Part shown: positions 8,442 to 17,948 of the stretch, piece by piece
How positions within the stretch are numbered: position 1 is the stretch's first letter
Layout: each line of letters begins with the position of its first letter
Origin: CAVXAE01 sp044225565
GTDB taxonomy: Bacteria > Pseudomonadota > Gammaproteobacteria > Steroidobacterales > Steroidobacteraceae
Reading direction: 5' to 3'
DNA: 27,592 nucleotides
NCBI GenBank assembly: GCA_044225565.1
Contig: JBGAIL010000049.1
Span: forward strand, 1 to 27,592
Notes under the pieces: generated by a model
What the model saw: the letters and a program-made list of their open reading frames with translations, nothing else
Database searches by the model: none
What the model was told of the DNA's origin: nothing
Translations under genes and position numbers: made by a program

Positions 8442-9566
8442 ATGGCCGAGCACGCGCAGACACAGGACGACACCAACGGCTTCTCCGGCACGCGTTCGCG
8501 CGCCCGCGAGCGATTCCTTGCGGCGGTCGAAACGGCAGGAGGGCATTCGACCACACTGACGAATCCTCGTTCACGCGGCCCGGCGGGCGAGGCGGTCACG
8601 CTCGAGACCGGCTGGATCGGGCCGCCGGACGCACGGAACGTGCTGATGTCGATCAGCGGCACGCACGGCCTGGAGGCCTTCGCCGGCTCGGCGGCGCAGA
8701 TCGGCCTCGCGCGCAGGCTGGGGGATTCGCCGCTTCCGGCCGGCACCGCAGTCTTGCTGGTTCACGGGTACAACGGTCACGGCTGGGCGCATTCGAGCCG
8801 TGCGAACGAGAGCAACGTCGATCTCAACCGCAATATGATCGACTTCGCCGCACCGCGACCGCAGAACGCGCTATACGATCGCGCCGTGCACGATCTTTTC
8901 GCGCCTCGACGGTTGTCGGGGGACGTGGTCGGCCAGATGAGAGACGGCATCCGCGAGCTGAGTGCGCGCCACGGATACGACGCCGTGATGGATGCGATCA
9001 ATCGCGGGCAGTACACCCGTGCGGACGGCGTATATCACGGTGGCTCGCAGCTCGAATGGTCGAGCGCGACGCTGCTCTCCCTGATTTCCCGGCAACTGGC
9101 GGGCGCGAGGTGCGTAGCCTGCATCGACTGGCACACGGGCATGGGCAGCTTCGGTGAGCCCTTCTTCATCTGTTTCCACGACCCGAGGCACGCCAAATTT
9201 CAGGATGCGGCACGGTTCTGGGGCCGCGAGCGCCTGCTCGACGAGAGCGGCTACGCGGATGCGCCGCGGCCGAGCTATCAGGGGCTGGTCATCAACGCCG
9301 TCGAGCGGGCCATCGAGGCGCAGGGCGCGCGGATGATCGGCGCCGTCGTCGAATTCGGCACCTATGAGCCGGACCGGGTAGAGGCGGGAATCATGATCGA
9401 CCGCGCGCTGCGCTTCGGCGGTGCCTCGCTGCCCGAGTCGCGCGCCGCAGCGCTCCGCGAAGCGATGCAGGAGACCTTCAATCCGGACAGCCGGCGCTGG
9501 CGCGAATCCGTGGCGGCGCATTCCCGCGCGATCTTCGATTCGACGCTGGAAGGACTCGCGGAGTGA
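8442..9566 (+). CDS. M14-like zinc amidohydrolase (DUF2817 / AstE-AspA type)
   Basis: The product has about 374 residues from the ATG at 8442; ATG 8433 and GTG 8412 are in-frame alternatives, and no good ribosome site decides between them. It shows the DUF2817 signature of the M14 carboxypeptidase/aspartoacylase clan: zinc ligands in SGTHGLEAFAGSAAQ (His and Glu), the substrate-binding segment HGYNGHGWAHSSRANESN followed by VDLNRN, a third zinc ligand in CIDWHTGMGSFG, and a late catalytic-type Glu in AVVEFGTYEP. Relatives remove acyl groups from N-acyl amino acids or cleave a C-terminal amino acid. There is no signal peptide, so it acts in the cytoplasm. In ectoine users an AstE-like deacetylase (DoeB) follows the M24 hydrolase; this protein belongs to the same clan but not evidently to that family. 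Its job here is unknown. Confidence 0.83.
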   Translation: MAEHAQTQDDTNGFSGTRSRARERFLAAVETAGGHSTTLTNPRSRGPAGEAVTLETGWIGPPDARNVLMSISGTHGLEAFAGSAAQIGLARRLGDSPLPAGTAVLLVHGYNGHGWAHSSRANESNVDLNRNMIDFAAPRPQNALYDRAVHDLFAPRRLSGDVVGQMRDGIRELSARHGYDAVMDAINRGQYTRADGVYHGGSQLEWSSATLLSLISRQLAGARCVACIDWHTGMGSFGEPFFICFHDPRHAKFQDAARFWGRERLLDESGYADAPRPSYQGLVINAVERAIEAQGARMIGAVVEFGTYEPDRVEAGIMIDRALRFGGASLPESRAAALREAMQETFNPDSRRWRESVAAHSRAIFDSTLEGLAE

Positions 9567-9582
9567 GCGGCGGCCTGAAACT

Positions 9583-9615
9583 GGCCCTTGCGAAGCTTCT
9601 GAAGTGGACCTTCAC
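9583..9615 (+). promoter_or_regulatory. candidate operator upstream of TonB receptor operon (copy of element at 495)
   Basis: GGCCCT (9583-9588), 14 bases, AGTGGACCTT (9603-9612), CAC. Block sequence and spacing match 495-530, with about 23 of 30 positions identical by eye. Within it lies TGAAG-TGGAC-CTTCA (9600-9614), a 15-base palindrome of the size bound by Lrp-family proteins. It sits about 105-135 bases before the receptor ATG. Its role as an operator is inferred. Confidence 0.4.
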
Positions 9616-9629
9616 AGGAGAGCCACCGG

Positions 9630-9706
9630 CCGGTCACCATCCGGCACATGACGGGAGACCCGCCGGGACGTGCCGGCGGGCGCAGCTGGCACCGGTCATC
9701 ATCTGG
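9630..9706 (+). repeat. direct repeat pair flanking a GC-rich hairpin in the receptor leader
   Basis: CCGGTCACCATCCGG (9630-9644) recurs as CCGGTCATCATCTGG (9692-9706), 13 of 15 identical. Between them is a perfect inverted repeat, CCCGCCGG (9659-9666), loop GACGTG, CCGGCGGG (9673-9680). The second repeat ends at the GGGGGA ribosome site of the receptor. The arrangement suits a regulator site or a leader-RNA structure, but no function is known. Confidence 0.35.
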
Positions 9707-9717
9707 GGGACCACTCA

Positions 9718-12055
9718 ATGAGAGCGTCGATCGATACTCATCGGAAAATCCCGTCCGCGGTGCGCGAGGCGCTGCGGCACGACGCGCGCAAGTGGCTGAT
9801 CGCCGCTTCCATGGCGGCTGGTGCGGGGCCCATGGCCGCCCTCGCGCAGGAAGTCGCGGAGGAGCCATTGCAGGAAGTGGTCGTCACGACCGAGTTCTTC
9901 CGGCCGACGCAGGCCTCGAGCGCCACCAAGTTCGACCTGGCGGTGCAGGACACGCCACAGGCCATCAGCGTCCTCACGGACGACGTCCTGCAGACCTTCA
10001 ACACGACCAGCCTGATGCAGGTCGACAAGTTCGTCGCCGGCCTGCACACCAGCGGCAACGACGCCAACGTGAGCTATTTCAGCGGCCACATGCAGGCGCG
10101 CGGCTTCACGCTCGACGAACTCTCGGGGTACAAGATCAACGGCTTCAGCACCATCCGCGAGTTCCAGCCGGCGCTGGCGGTGGCGGAGCGCGTGGAGTTC
10201 GTGAAGGGGCCTTCGTCGGTCGTCTACGGGTGAACAACTACGGCGGCACGATCAACACGGTGCTCAAGGCTCCGAAGAGCATGCCGGGTACAACCTACAG
10301 GGCCAGCTGGCCTCCTATGGCACCTACAGCCTGATGATGGATGCCACGGGTCCGATCGGCAGCGAAGGCAAGGTGCGCTACCGCCTGGTCGGCGCCTACG
10401 AGGACCGCCAGTCCATCAAGCACGGCTTCGGGTTCGAGCGCTATCCGCTCTACGGGCGGCTGCAGTGGGACCTGAGCGATGCGACCACGCTCGACGCGTA
10501 CCTGCTGTACCAGAAGGAAAAGGCGGTCGACGATTTCGGCGCCATGGCGCAGCCCGATGCCTCCGGCAGGGTGCGCGAGCCGACCGGCGTGGACCGGCAT
10601 CTCTTCCTCGGCGACCCGGACTACAACGACATCGGCCGGGAGAGCTTCCAGGCGTTCGCCAGCGTCGCGCACCGCTTCGCCAACGACTACACGGGCACGG
10701 TGAAGGCCGGATACTCCGAGAACACCCACGAATACAAGGCGCTCTATCTCTACACCTACGGCTACTACAACAATCCGTTCGTCGACGTCTACACCAAGTT
10801 CGACAGCCGCAAGATCGAGAGCTACGACGCCGAGCTCTCTTTCGGCGGCGATTTCGAGCTCTTCGGCCGCACCCACAAGCTGATGCTGCTCGCCGAGTCG
10901 CGCACGATCGACTTCGGCTTCACGCTGTTCCCCTTCTACAACCTGGGCTCGGTGAACCAGTACGCGCCGGACTTCTCCTCGGTGCTGGGGTTCGACGACC
11001 TGCTGCCGGGCAGCTCTACGGTGACGGTGAACGACTACCTGCTCACCTCGAACGGCTTCACGGACCGCAAGCAGAAGCGCTACGCGCTCGGCAGCCAGGC
11101 GCTGTTCGGGCTCACCGAGCGGCTGCACATGCTGGTCGGCCTGCGCTGGGACCGCATCAGTCAGGACGAGACCAGCCTCAAATTCGATCCGGATCCGACC
11201 GACGACGTGCATTTCTCCGAGGAGAACGTGCAGACGAAGCAGACGAACACCCATCTCACGCCGCGCTTCGGGCTGGTGTACGACGTCACGCCCGAGGTCA
11301 ACGCCTATCTGAGCTATTCGCAGGGCTTCATCCCGCAGGATGGGCAGACCCGCGGCGGCAGGGGCATGGACCCCGAGACGGGCGTGCAGTACGAGCTCGG
11401 CCTCAAGGGCGAGTTCGCGGACGGCAAGCTCGGCGCGAGCCTCATCGGCTTCTACATCGAGCGCAAGGACGTCGCGGTCGCGGATCCCACCAACAACCGG
11501 GATCTCGGCGAGGACTTCCGCATCTCCAACGGCCGCGAGCAACGCCACAAGGGCATCGAGCTCGAGGTGTTCGGCCGGGTGGCGCCGAACCTCAACATGA
11601 TCGGGACCTATGCCTACCTCGACACCCGCATCACCCGGGACGACTCCTCGTTCGACGTTCGGGACCTTTCGCTCGGCAACCGGGTGAGCGGCGCGCCGCG
11701 CAACTCCGGCAGCCTGTTCTTCGAGTACGAGATCCCGCGCGGCCCGCTCGCCAAGCTCTCCTTCAACGGCGGTGCGGCGTACGTGGGCAAACGCGTCAGC
11801 CAGTCGGTGAACCTGCGTGCCTACTACTACGGCACGCCCGGCTTCGCGCCGTTCGAGTTCGACGACTACACCACGGTCGACGCCGGCCTGACCTACCGCG
11901 GCTTCGAGCGGACGGAGCTGCGCTTCCAGGTGAGCAATCTCTTCGATGAGGACTACTTCAACCAGGTGCAGCCCGATTTCGACTGCTGCGGGCCGAACCT
12001 GCTGCAGAGGGGCACTTCGCGCGAGTACAGTCTGAGCATGTCGTACCGGTTCTGA
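9718..12055 (+). pseudogene. TonB-dependent receptor, siderophore-receptor type, frame broken twice in the plug
   Basis: The reconstructed product of about 779 residues has a long N-terminal signal region ending AALAQ, a TonB-box-like EVVVTTEF, a plug domain (DTPQAISVLTDDVL, ERVEFVKGPSSVVYG, NNYGGTINTVLKAP) and a 22-strand-type barrel ending in the terminal aromatic MSYRF. Members import large or scarce solutes through the outer membrane using TonB energy. ATG 9718 follows GGGGGA at good spacing. The frame stops at 10233 right after SSVVYG, continues in a second frame for about 58 bases, then in a third to 12055. One added G at 10228-10230 (GGG before T) and one at 10286-10288 (GGG before T) restores the full family sequence. 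Undercalled G runs are therefore as likely as true decay. It heads the operon ending at 19276. Confidence 0.88.
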
Positions 12056-12069
12056 GCACGGGAGAAGGC

Positions 12070-13686
12070 ATGCGAGCGGTCACCCTGGCGGTCTCCATCT
12101 GGCTGGTGGCGGTGGGCGTGGCGCTGGCCGCACCGCCGCAGGGGAAGGATCTGATCTGGCCGCGGTCCGCGCCGAGCCTGCCGGGAGAGAGCGAAGGGCC
12201 GTTCAAACGGCTGGTCATCGAAGGGGGCACGCTGGTGGATGGCACCGGAGCGCCTCCGGTGGGGCCGGTCACCGTGGTGGTCGAAGGCCAGCGCATCACG
12301 GAGATCTACGGGCTGCCCGGCCTCTACACGCCGCAGCTCGATGCTTCCGGCCGGCCGCAGCTGCAGCCCGGAGACAGGCACATCGACGCGCGCGGCTCGT
12401 TCATCCTGCCCGGCCTCATCGACAGTCACGTGAGGGTGCTCGACCAGTCCATCCGCCCCAACGCGGGCAACACTTCCCGCGAAGGCAACGCGCCTCCGGA
12501 ATACGCGCTGAAGCTGCTGATCGCCCATGGCGTGACGACCATCGCCTCGATGCAGTCGCTCGACGTCATGGACTGGGCGAACGACATGAAGCGGCAGTCC
12601 GCCGAGAACGCGATCACCGCACCCAACATCGAGATATGGGCGGACTTCCCCGCGCGCACGCCCGAAGAGGCGCGCGCCCGCGTTCGCGAGGCCAAACGGC
12701 GTGGGGCGACCGGCCTCGGCGAGGGAGACATCGAAGGCCCGCTCGAGGCGATGCTCGCCGGGCTCGATGAGGCGAAGAAGGCGGGCCTGCCCACCTACTG
12801 GTGCCTGCACGAAGAGAAGACGCAGCAGCTGAACACGCTGCAGTGGGCTCGCGCCGGCATGAGCGGCTGGCCGCACTCCAATGGCCTGCCGAACTCCATG
12901 TATGAGGACCGTGCGTTGCGCCGGTACCCGCCGGATTTCAACTACAACGACCCTCACTACGCCATGCGCCAGCCCCGCTGGGAGGGCGTCACGCCCCGCG
13001 GCGAGCGCTGGTGGCAGCTGATCGACGAGCTGGTGAAGCTGGATTTCACGCTCGGCCCGACCTTCGACGTCTACGAGGCCCACCGCGACTACAACGCCGT
13101 GAGTCGCCTGGAATGGAACGACGAGTACATCCATCCGGCGCTGCGCAAGCTCTTCATGCCGGGCGACGGTCGCTACAACACCGAGTTCGCGGACTGGAGC
13201 ACGGCCGACGAGATCACCTGGAAGAACATCTTCCAGGTGTGGATGCAGTTCGTGAACGACTTCAAGAACCGCGGCGGCCGCGTGGTGGCGGGCTCCGACG
13301 CCGGCTACTACTGGACCACCTACGGCTTCTCGTTCATCCGCAATCTCGAGCTGCTGCAGGAGGCGGGGTTCAGCCCCCTCGAAGTGATCCGCTCCGCCAC
13401 GCTCGACAGCGCGAAGTGGATGCGCATCGCGCGCGACACCGGCTCGGTCGAGGTCGGCAAGCGGGCCGACCTGCTGGTGATCGACGTCAATCCGCTCGCC
13501 AACCTCAAAGTGCTCTACGGAACGGGCACCGTGGGGAAGAGGCCGGATGGCAGCATCGGGCGCATCGGTGGCGTGCGCTACACGGTCAAGAACGGCGTGC
13601 TCTTCGATTCGAAGAAGGTGCTCGCGAACGTGAAGGAGATGGTGCAGGCCGCGGATGCCCGGGACGCGACCCAGGCGACGAAATGA
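12070..13686 (+). CDS. secreted amidohydrolase with altered HxH motif
   Basis: The 538-residue product starts with a signal peptide (VSIWLVAVGVALAA) and is exported. GGAGAAGG precedes the ATG, 14 bases after the receptor stop. Amidohydrolase landmarks are LVIEGGTLVDGTGAPPV, FILPGLIDSHVRV, YWCLHEE, SGWPHSNGLP, RVVAGSDAGYYW and a C-terminal GSVEVGKRADLLVIDVNP. The first metal motif should be HxH, but here it reads His-Val-Arg (about residue 121), so one metal ligand is missing. The codon is AGG, which is not one base from His. The enzyme may bind a single metal or use another residue. The inserts between about 220 and 370 are Trp- and Tyr-rich and longer than in imidazolonepropionase-like proteins. 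The substrate is unknown; the operon suggests a peptide-derived amide. Confidence 0.82.
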   Translation: MRAVTLAVSIWLVAVGVALAAPPQGKDLIWPRSAPSLPGESEGPFKRLVIEGGTLVDGTGAPPVGPVTVVVEGQRITEIYGLPGLYTPQLDASGRPQLQPGDRHIDARGSFILPGLIDSHVRVLDQSIRPNAGNTSREGNAPPEYALKLLIAHGVTTIASMQSLDVMDWANDMKRQSAENAITAPNIEIWADFPARTPEEARARVREAKRRGATGLGEGDIEGPLEAMLAGLDEAKKAGLPTYWCLHEEKTQQLNTLQWARAGMSGWPHSNGLPNSMYEDRALRRYPPDFNYNDPHYAMRQPRWEGVTPRGERWWQLIDELVKLDFTLGPTFDVYEAHRDYNAVSRLEWNDEYIHPALRKLFMPGDGRYNTEFADWSTADEITWKNIFQVWMQFVNDFKNRGGRVVAGSDAGYYWTTYGFSFIRNLELLQEAGFSPLEVIRSATLDSAKWMRIARDTGSVEVGKRADLLVIDVNPLANLKVLYGTGTVGKRPDGSIGRIGGVRYTVKNGVLFDSKKVLANVKEMVQAADARDATQATK

Positions 13687-15956
13687 GACGCCTGCAATGG
13701 CGCGGGGCGGTCGCGGCGCTCGTCGTTCTCGCCGGGCACGAAGCCGCTGCGGGCGAGCCGGCGGAGAAGGGGCCGGGCCAGCGCAGATCATCCACCGAAG
13801 TCGCGGAGGCCTATGCGCGTGCGGCGAGCTATGTGCCTTGGCAGGTGCCCACCTGGTTGCCGCAGGACGAAACCTACGCTGCGCGCTGGTCGCCGGATGG
13901 CCGGCAGTTCCGCTTCATGCGCGCCGGTCCCGTGGAGCGTGGCGGGGATGCAGCTTCCGGGCGACGGCTGAAGCTCGAGGAAATGGTCGGCGATGCGCGC
14001 GATGGCCGCCTTCGCCCGAGCCCGGTCGCCGGGCCGACGCCCGGTGCGCAGCCCACCACGCTCGACCCTCAGGGTCGCGTAGGAATCGGGCTCGAAGGAT
14101 TCAACCTCTGGGCCGTGGATTCGAAGAGCGGCTCCCGCACGCCGCTGACCCGCGACGGTACCGAGGAAAACTCCTACTCCGCACTATACGAGTTCGGCGT
14201 TCTGCTCGAAGTAGAGCGCAAGGCGTTGGGCGGCCCGATGCGCGCCGCGCAAGGCGCATGGTCGCCGGACGGCCGCTACTTCGCCAGCTTCCGCTACGAC
14301 CAGCGCGCGGTAGGCAGGACGCTCTACTGGTTCGCCGTGACGGACAAAGGCTACGGCGCCCGCCCGCAGTACGTGGAGCAGCGCGGCGCCTTTCCCGGCG
14401 AGCCCAATGCCTTCGCCGAGCTGGTGATCGTCGACATGCGCAGCCGCGAGGCGCGAACCATCCAGGCCGCGCGGTTCGAGACATTCCTGGATCCATTCAC
14501 AGCCGGCCTGGTGCAGTGGTCGGCCGACGGGAAATCGCTCTATTTCCTCGAGGAAGGGCGGGGGCTGCGCTCGGTGAGCGTGCAACGCATCGATGCGGAG
14601 AGCGGCAGGGTGGAGACGCTCTATCGGGAGCAGTCCCGGACCTATCTCATGCTGAGCGGCTCGCGCTATCCGGCAATCTGGTCCGTGCTGCGCGATGGCA
14701 GGCGCATGCTCTGGTTCTCGGAGCAGGATGGCTGGGGTAATCTTTACGTCGTCGATCTGCGGGCCGGGAAGATCGCGCACGCAGTCACGACCGGGGAGGG
14801 CGTCGTCACGCGGCTGTTACGCGTGGACCAGGCTTCCGGCTGGGTATATTTCCTCGCCGTGGGGCGTGACCGCCGCATCGACCCATATTTCAAACAGTTG
14901 TGGCGCGCACGTCTCGATGGCACGGCGACGGAGCAGTTGACGCCGGAGGATGCCGATCACTTCGTCTCCATGCCGGCGCGTGGGGCGGCGTTCCTCGACG
15001 TCCAGTCGGCGGGCGTCGCTTCGCCGCCGCGAACGCTGCTGCGCTCCATGAACGGCAAAGTGCTGGCCACCGTGGCGGCGACGGATGCCGCCCCTTTGCA
15101 GGCACGTCGCTGGCGCGGCCCGGAGCGCGTTCGCGTCCGCTCGGCGGACGATCGATATGACGTCTATGTCACGGTGTTCAGGCCGAGCGACTACGACGCG
15201 AAGCTGCGTTATCCGGTGCTCGATTACGTCTACGGGCTGTCGAGCCTCGCCTTGACACCGCGCAGCTTTCCACTCGGCCGCGGCGCCGAATTATCGGATT
15301 CCTACTGGCACGCGCAGGCGACGGCGGAGCTGGGCTTCATCGTCGTCAAGCTGGACGCGCCCGGAACGCCGCTGCGCGGCCATGCTTTCGCGAGGGAGTC
15401 CTATGGCGAAGGGCACGTGGGCGCCATGCTGGAGCATCACGTCGCAGCGTTGCGTCAGCTCGCGCAACGCGATCCCTCGATGGATCTCGATCGCGTCGGC
15501 ATCTTCGGCTCATCGGGCGGTGGCTACACCTCGACGCGCGCGATGCTGCTGCACCCCGATTTCTTCAAGGCCGCCGTCTCGTTCTCGAGCTCGCACGACC
15601 TCCTGCGCCTCTATGGACCGGAATGGGGGGAGCGGTACATCGGGCCTTTCGAGACCCATCGCGCGCTCTACGAGCGGCTTTCGAACACCACTTACGCGGA
15701 TCGCCTGCGAGGCCCGCTGCTCCTGGCCCACGGGGAAGCCGACACGGAGGTGACCATCCTGATGGATCAGCAGTTCGCCCATGCGTTGATCGCCGCCAAT
15801 CGCGATTTCGACATGCTCTACATCCCGAACGCGGAGCACGACCTGGATTCGAACGCGTACGCCGTGCGCAAGCGCTGGGACTTCTTCATCCGGCATCTGC
15901 GCGGCGAGCAGCCGCCTCCCGGCTTCAGGCTTCCCGAACCTTCGGGCATCCATTGA
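13683..15956 (+). CDS. secreted S9 dipeptidyl peptidase IV-like serine peptidase
   Basis: The 757-residue product begins with a signal peptide (VAALVVLAGHEAAAG), so it works outside the cytoplasm. An N-terminal beta-propeller of the DPP-IV type occupies about 50-500, with repeats such as WSPDGR, WSPDGRYFASFRYD and WFSEQDGWGNLYVVDL. The C-terminal alpha/beta-hydrolase domain has Ser611 in GSSGGG, Asp687 in HGEADTEV and His719 in NAEHDLD. The family releases dipeptides or cleaves after Pro in short peptides, and relatives also open lasso peptides or act on modified peptides. Its ATG overlaps the stop of the preceding amidohydrolase (ATGA), so the two are translationally coupled. Released dipeptides would suit the POT transporter at the end of the operon. 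Length fits S9B members. Confidence 0.88.
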   Translation: MRRLQWRGAVAALVVLAGHEAAAGEPAEKGPGQRRSSTEVAEAYARAASYVPWQVPTWLPQDETYAARWSPDGRQFRFMRAGPVERGGDAASGRRLKLEEMVGDARDGRLRPSPVAGPTPGAQPTTLDPQGRVGIGLEGFNLWAVDSKSGSRTPLTRDGTEENSYSALYEFGVLLEVERKALGGPMRAAQGAWSPDGRYFASFRYDQRAVGRTLYWFAVTDKGYGARPQYVEQRGAFPGEPNAFAELVIVDMRSREARTIQAARFETFLDPFTAGLVQWSADGKSLYFLEEGRGLRSVSVQRIDAESGRVETLYREQSRTYLMLSGSRYPAIWSVLRDGRRMLWFSEQDGWGNLYVVDLRAGKIAHAVTTGEGVVTRLLRVDQASGWVYFLAVGRDRRIDPYFKQLWRARLDGTATEQLTPEDADHFVSMPARGAAFLDVQSAGVASPPRTLLRSMNGKVLATVAATDAAPLQARRWRGPERVRVRSADDRYDVYVTVFRPSDYDAKLRYPVLDYVYGLSSLALTPRSFPLGRGAELSDSYWHAQATAELGFIVVKLDAPGTPLRGHAFARESYGEGHVGAMLEHHVAALRQLAQRDPSMDLDRVGIFGSSGGGYTSTRAMLLHPDFFKAAVSFSSSHDLLRLYGPEWGERYIGPFETHRALYERLSNTTYADRLRGPLLLAHGEADTEVTILMDQQFAHALIAANRDFDMLYIPNAEHDLDSNAYAVRKRWDFFIRHLRGEQPPPGFRLPEPSGIH

Positions 15957-17948
15957 GCCGCAGGCATGCAACGCTCGGCGCGGCGCTCCTGATCTCTGGC
16001 ACGGTGCCCTGGTGCGACGCGTTTGCCGGAACTGCCGAGCCAGTCGCCGCCACGCCGGCATTGCGCCTCACCGAAGCTTCACTCGCCGATCTCGCGGCGG
16101 CCCTGAGGTCGGGCGCGACGAGCAGCGTGGAGCTCACGGTGCTCCACCTCAACCGCATCCTCGCCTACGACCGCCGCGGCCCAGGCCTGAATGCCGTGCC
16201 CGTGCTCAATCCCGGCGCTTTGGAAGAAGCCGCGAGAGCCGACGCATTGAGACGCCACGGCGTCGGGCTCGGCCCTCTGCAAGGCATTCCCTTCGTCGTG
16301 AAGGATTCCTACAACGTCGCCGGCCTGCCCACGTCGGTCGGGGTTGCCGCGTGGAAGAGTCTGCGCCCGCCCGAGGACGCGTTCGTCGTCGCCCGCCTGC
16401 GGCAGGCGGTGCGGTGCTGCTCGGCAAGGCCAATCTCGACACCTTCGCGTCCAACGCCGAGGGGTACTCCGAGGCCTTCGGGCAGGTCAGGAATCCTTAT
16501 GGCGCGAGGCAGTGGGTGGCAGCAGCGCCGGCTCCGCTGTCGCGGTGGCGGCACATCTGGCGGCGTTCTCCTTCGGCGGCGATACGGCGGGCTCCCTGCG
16601 GATGCCCGCGTCCGCCAACGGCATCGTCTCGCTGCGACCTACGCTCGGCCTGATCTCCACCACCGGCACTGCGCCGGGTGATCCATTGTTCGACGTGCTG
16701 GGACCCATGGCGCGCACGGTGGAGGATCTGGCGCTCGTGCTCGACGTGGTCGTCTCACCCGATCCGCGCAATCCACTCGCATCCTATCTCCCGGCCGCTG
16801 ACCAGCAGAGGCCGAAGCGCTACGCGCCCGACGGCGCGTCACGCACTCTCGAAGGCAGGACATTCGCCGTTCCGCGCCGTCTCGTCGGCGACAGGTCGGA
16901 TGCGCCGAGAGTGCTGACGCCGGGCGCTCCCATCCTGCGAGCTTTCGCGCAGGTACGAGAGAAACTCGCTCGCGCCGGGGCGCACGTCCGGGACGTCGAC
17001 GTACCGGTGGACACGGTGCTGGACGACACCTGGTACTACGATCGGGACGTCTCACAGGCCGGAGCCGTCGCGAAGCCCATCTACGATGCGCGGGTCGCTA
17101 TGGTGAACATCCGCTTGTTCGCGGACGAGTTCCGGAAATTCTGCGCGGGTTGGTGCGGCGACCCGGCCGCCCGGATGCTCGACGTCGCAGCCGTGCTCGA
17201 CTATCCGGAGTTCATGGAGGCCTTCCACGTACTTCAGGACGGCACCGGGCTCGATGTGCGCAGCGAGCCCGCGGCCCTTGCGCTGAATGCCGCCGCCGGC
17301 CTCGAGCGAGGGCCGCTCTTCGCGCAATGGATGGCCCGGGAGAGGATCGACGCGCTGCTGTTTCCCGCCAGCAGCGATGCGGACCCGGATACCCGCTTCG
17401 GGCTCAACTACATGAGCGAGCTCGGCGCGCCGGGTCTCTTCGTTCCGGCAGGCTTCGTCGAGGGCTCGCCGCAAGGCGTGCTCCAGCCATTCGGCGTCGC
17501 GCTGGTCGCCCCGCGATTCGAGGAACAGCGACTGCTCCGGCTCGGTGCCGAGGTGGAATCGGCATTACGGGTTCGCGTGAATCCTGCAGTGACACCCGCG
17601 CTCGCAGACGAGACTTTCAGCCTGACCGCGCGCCGCGGCGGCCAGCCGGCGGATCGCGAGCCTCCACATGTTTCCATCCTCCAGGTGGGGTCCCCGGAGG
17701 CGATCATCGCGAGCGGAAGCGCTTCAGATGGCTCCGGGATCACCGATCTGCGTGTGTATGTGAACGGCGTGAAGAGCGAGGTCACGCGCGAAGGTGGGGA
17801 CTGGAAAGCCCGGCTCGGCAAGTCCTCGGCGCACGACGCGCTGTGCGTTCGCGACGGGCTGGTCATCGTCTTCGCCAGGGATGCATCGGGCAATGCCGCG
17901 GCGGCTTCCCGGAGTCTCGGACCATCCAGCGAATGTGCGACACGATGA
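15953..17948 (+). pseudogene. secreted amidase-signature hydrolase with Ig-like tail, frame broken twice
   Basis: The reconstructed product has about 665 residues. The start is probably TTG at 15953, overlapping the S9 stop (TTGA), giving LSRRHATLGAALL, a twin-arginine-like signal. Amidase-signature residues are the catalytic Lys in FVVKDSYNVAG, the cis-Ser region GGSSAGSAVAVAA and the nucleophile Ser in GGDTAGSLRMPAS. The catalytic domain spans about 40-560; the last 100 residues look like an Ig-type fold (ITDLRVYVNGVKSEV, VFARDASGNAAAAS). The frame shifts near 16408 (a G is needed in GCGGT to read QAGAVLLGKANLDTF) and again near 16509-16514 (between NPYGARQ and VGGSSAGS). Both breaks fall between the Lys and Ser residues, so an uncorrected product would be inactive. 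Amidases of this family hydrolyse terminal or N-acyl amides. Confidence 0.85.

Noticed and set aside
10334..12055. Independent barrel-only outer-membrane protein starting at 10334
   Set aside because: The preceding frames supply the signal peptide and plug of the same receptor with continuous homology; two missing bases explain the split.
9718..15956. Lasso-peptide isopeptidase cluster (TonB receptor plus S9 enzyme)
   Set aside because: No lasso precursor, cyclase or protease genes and no FecI/FecR pair are visible, and the S9 protein looks like ordinary DPP-IV type. It cannot be excluded, but nothing supports it.
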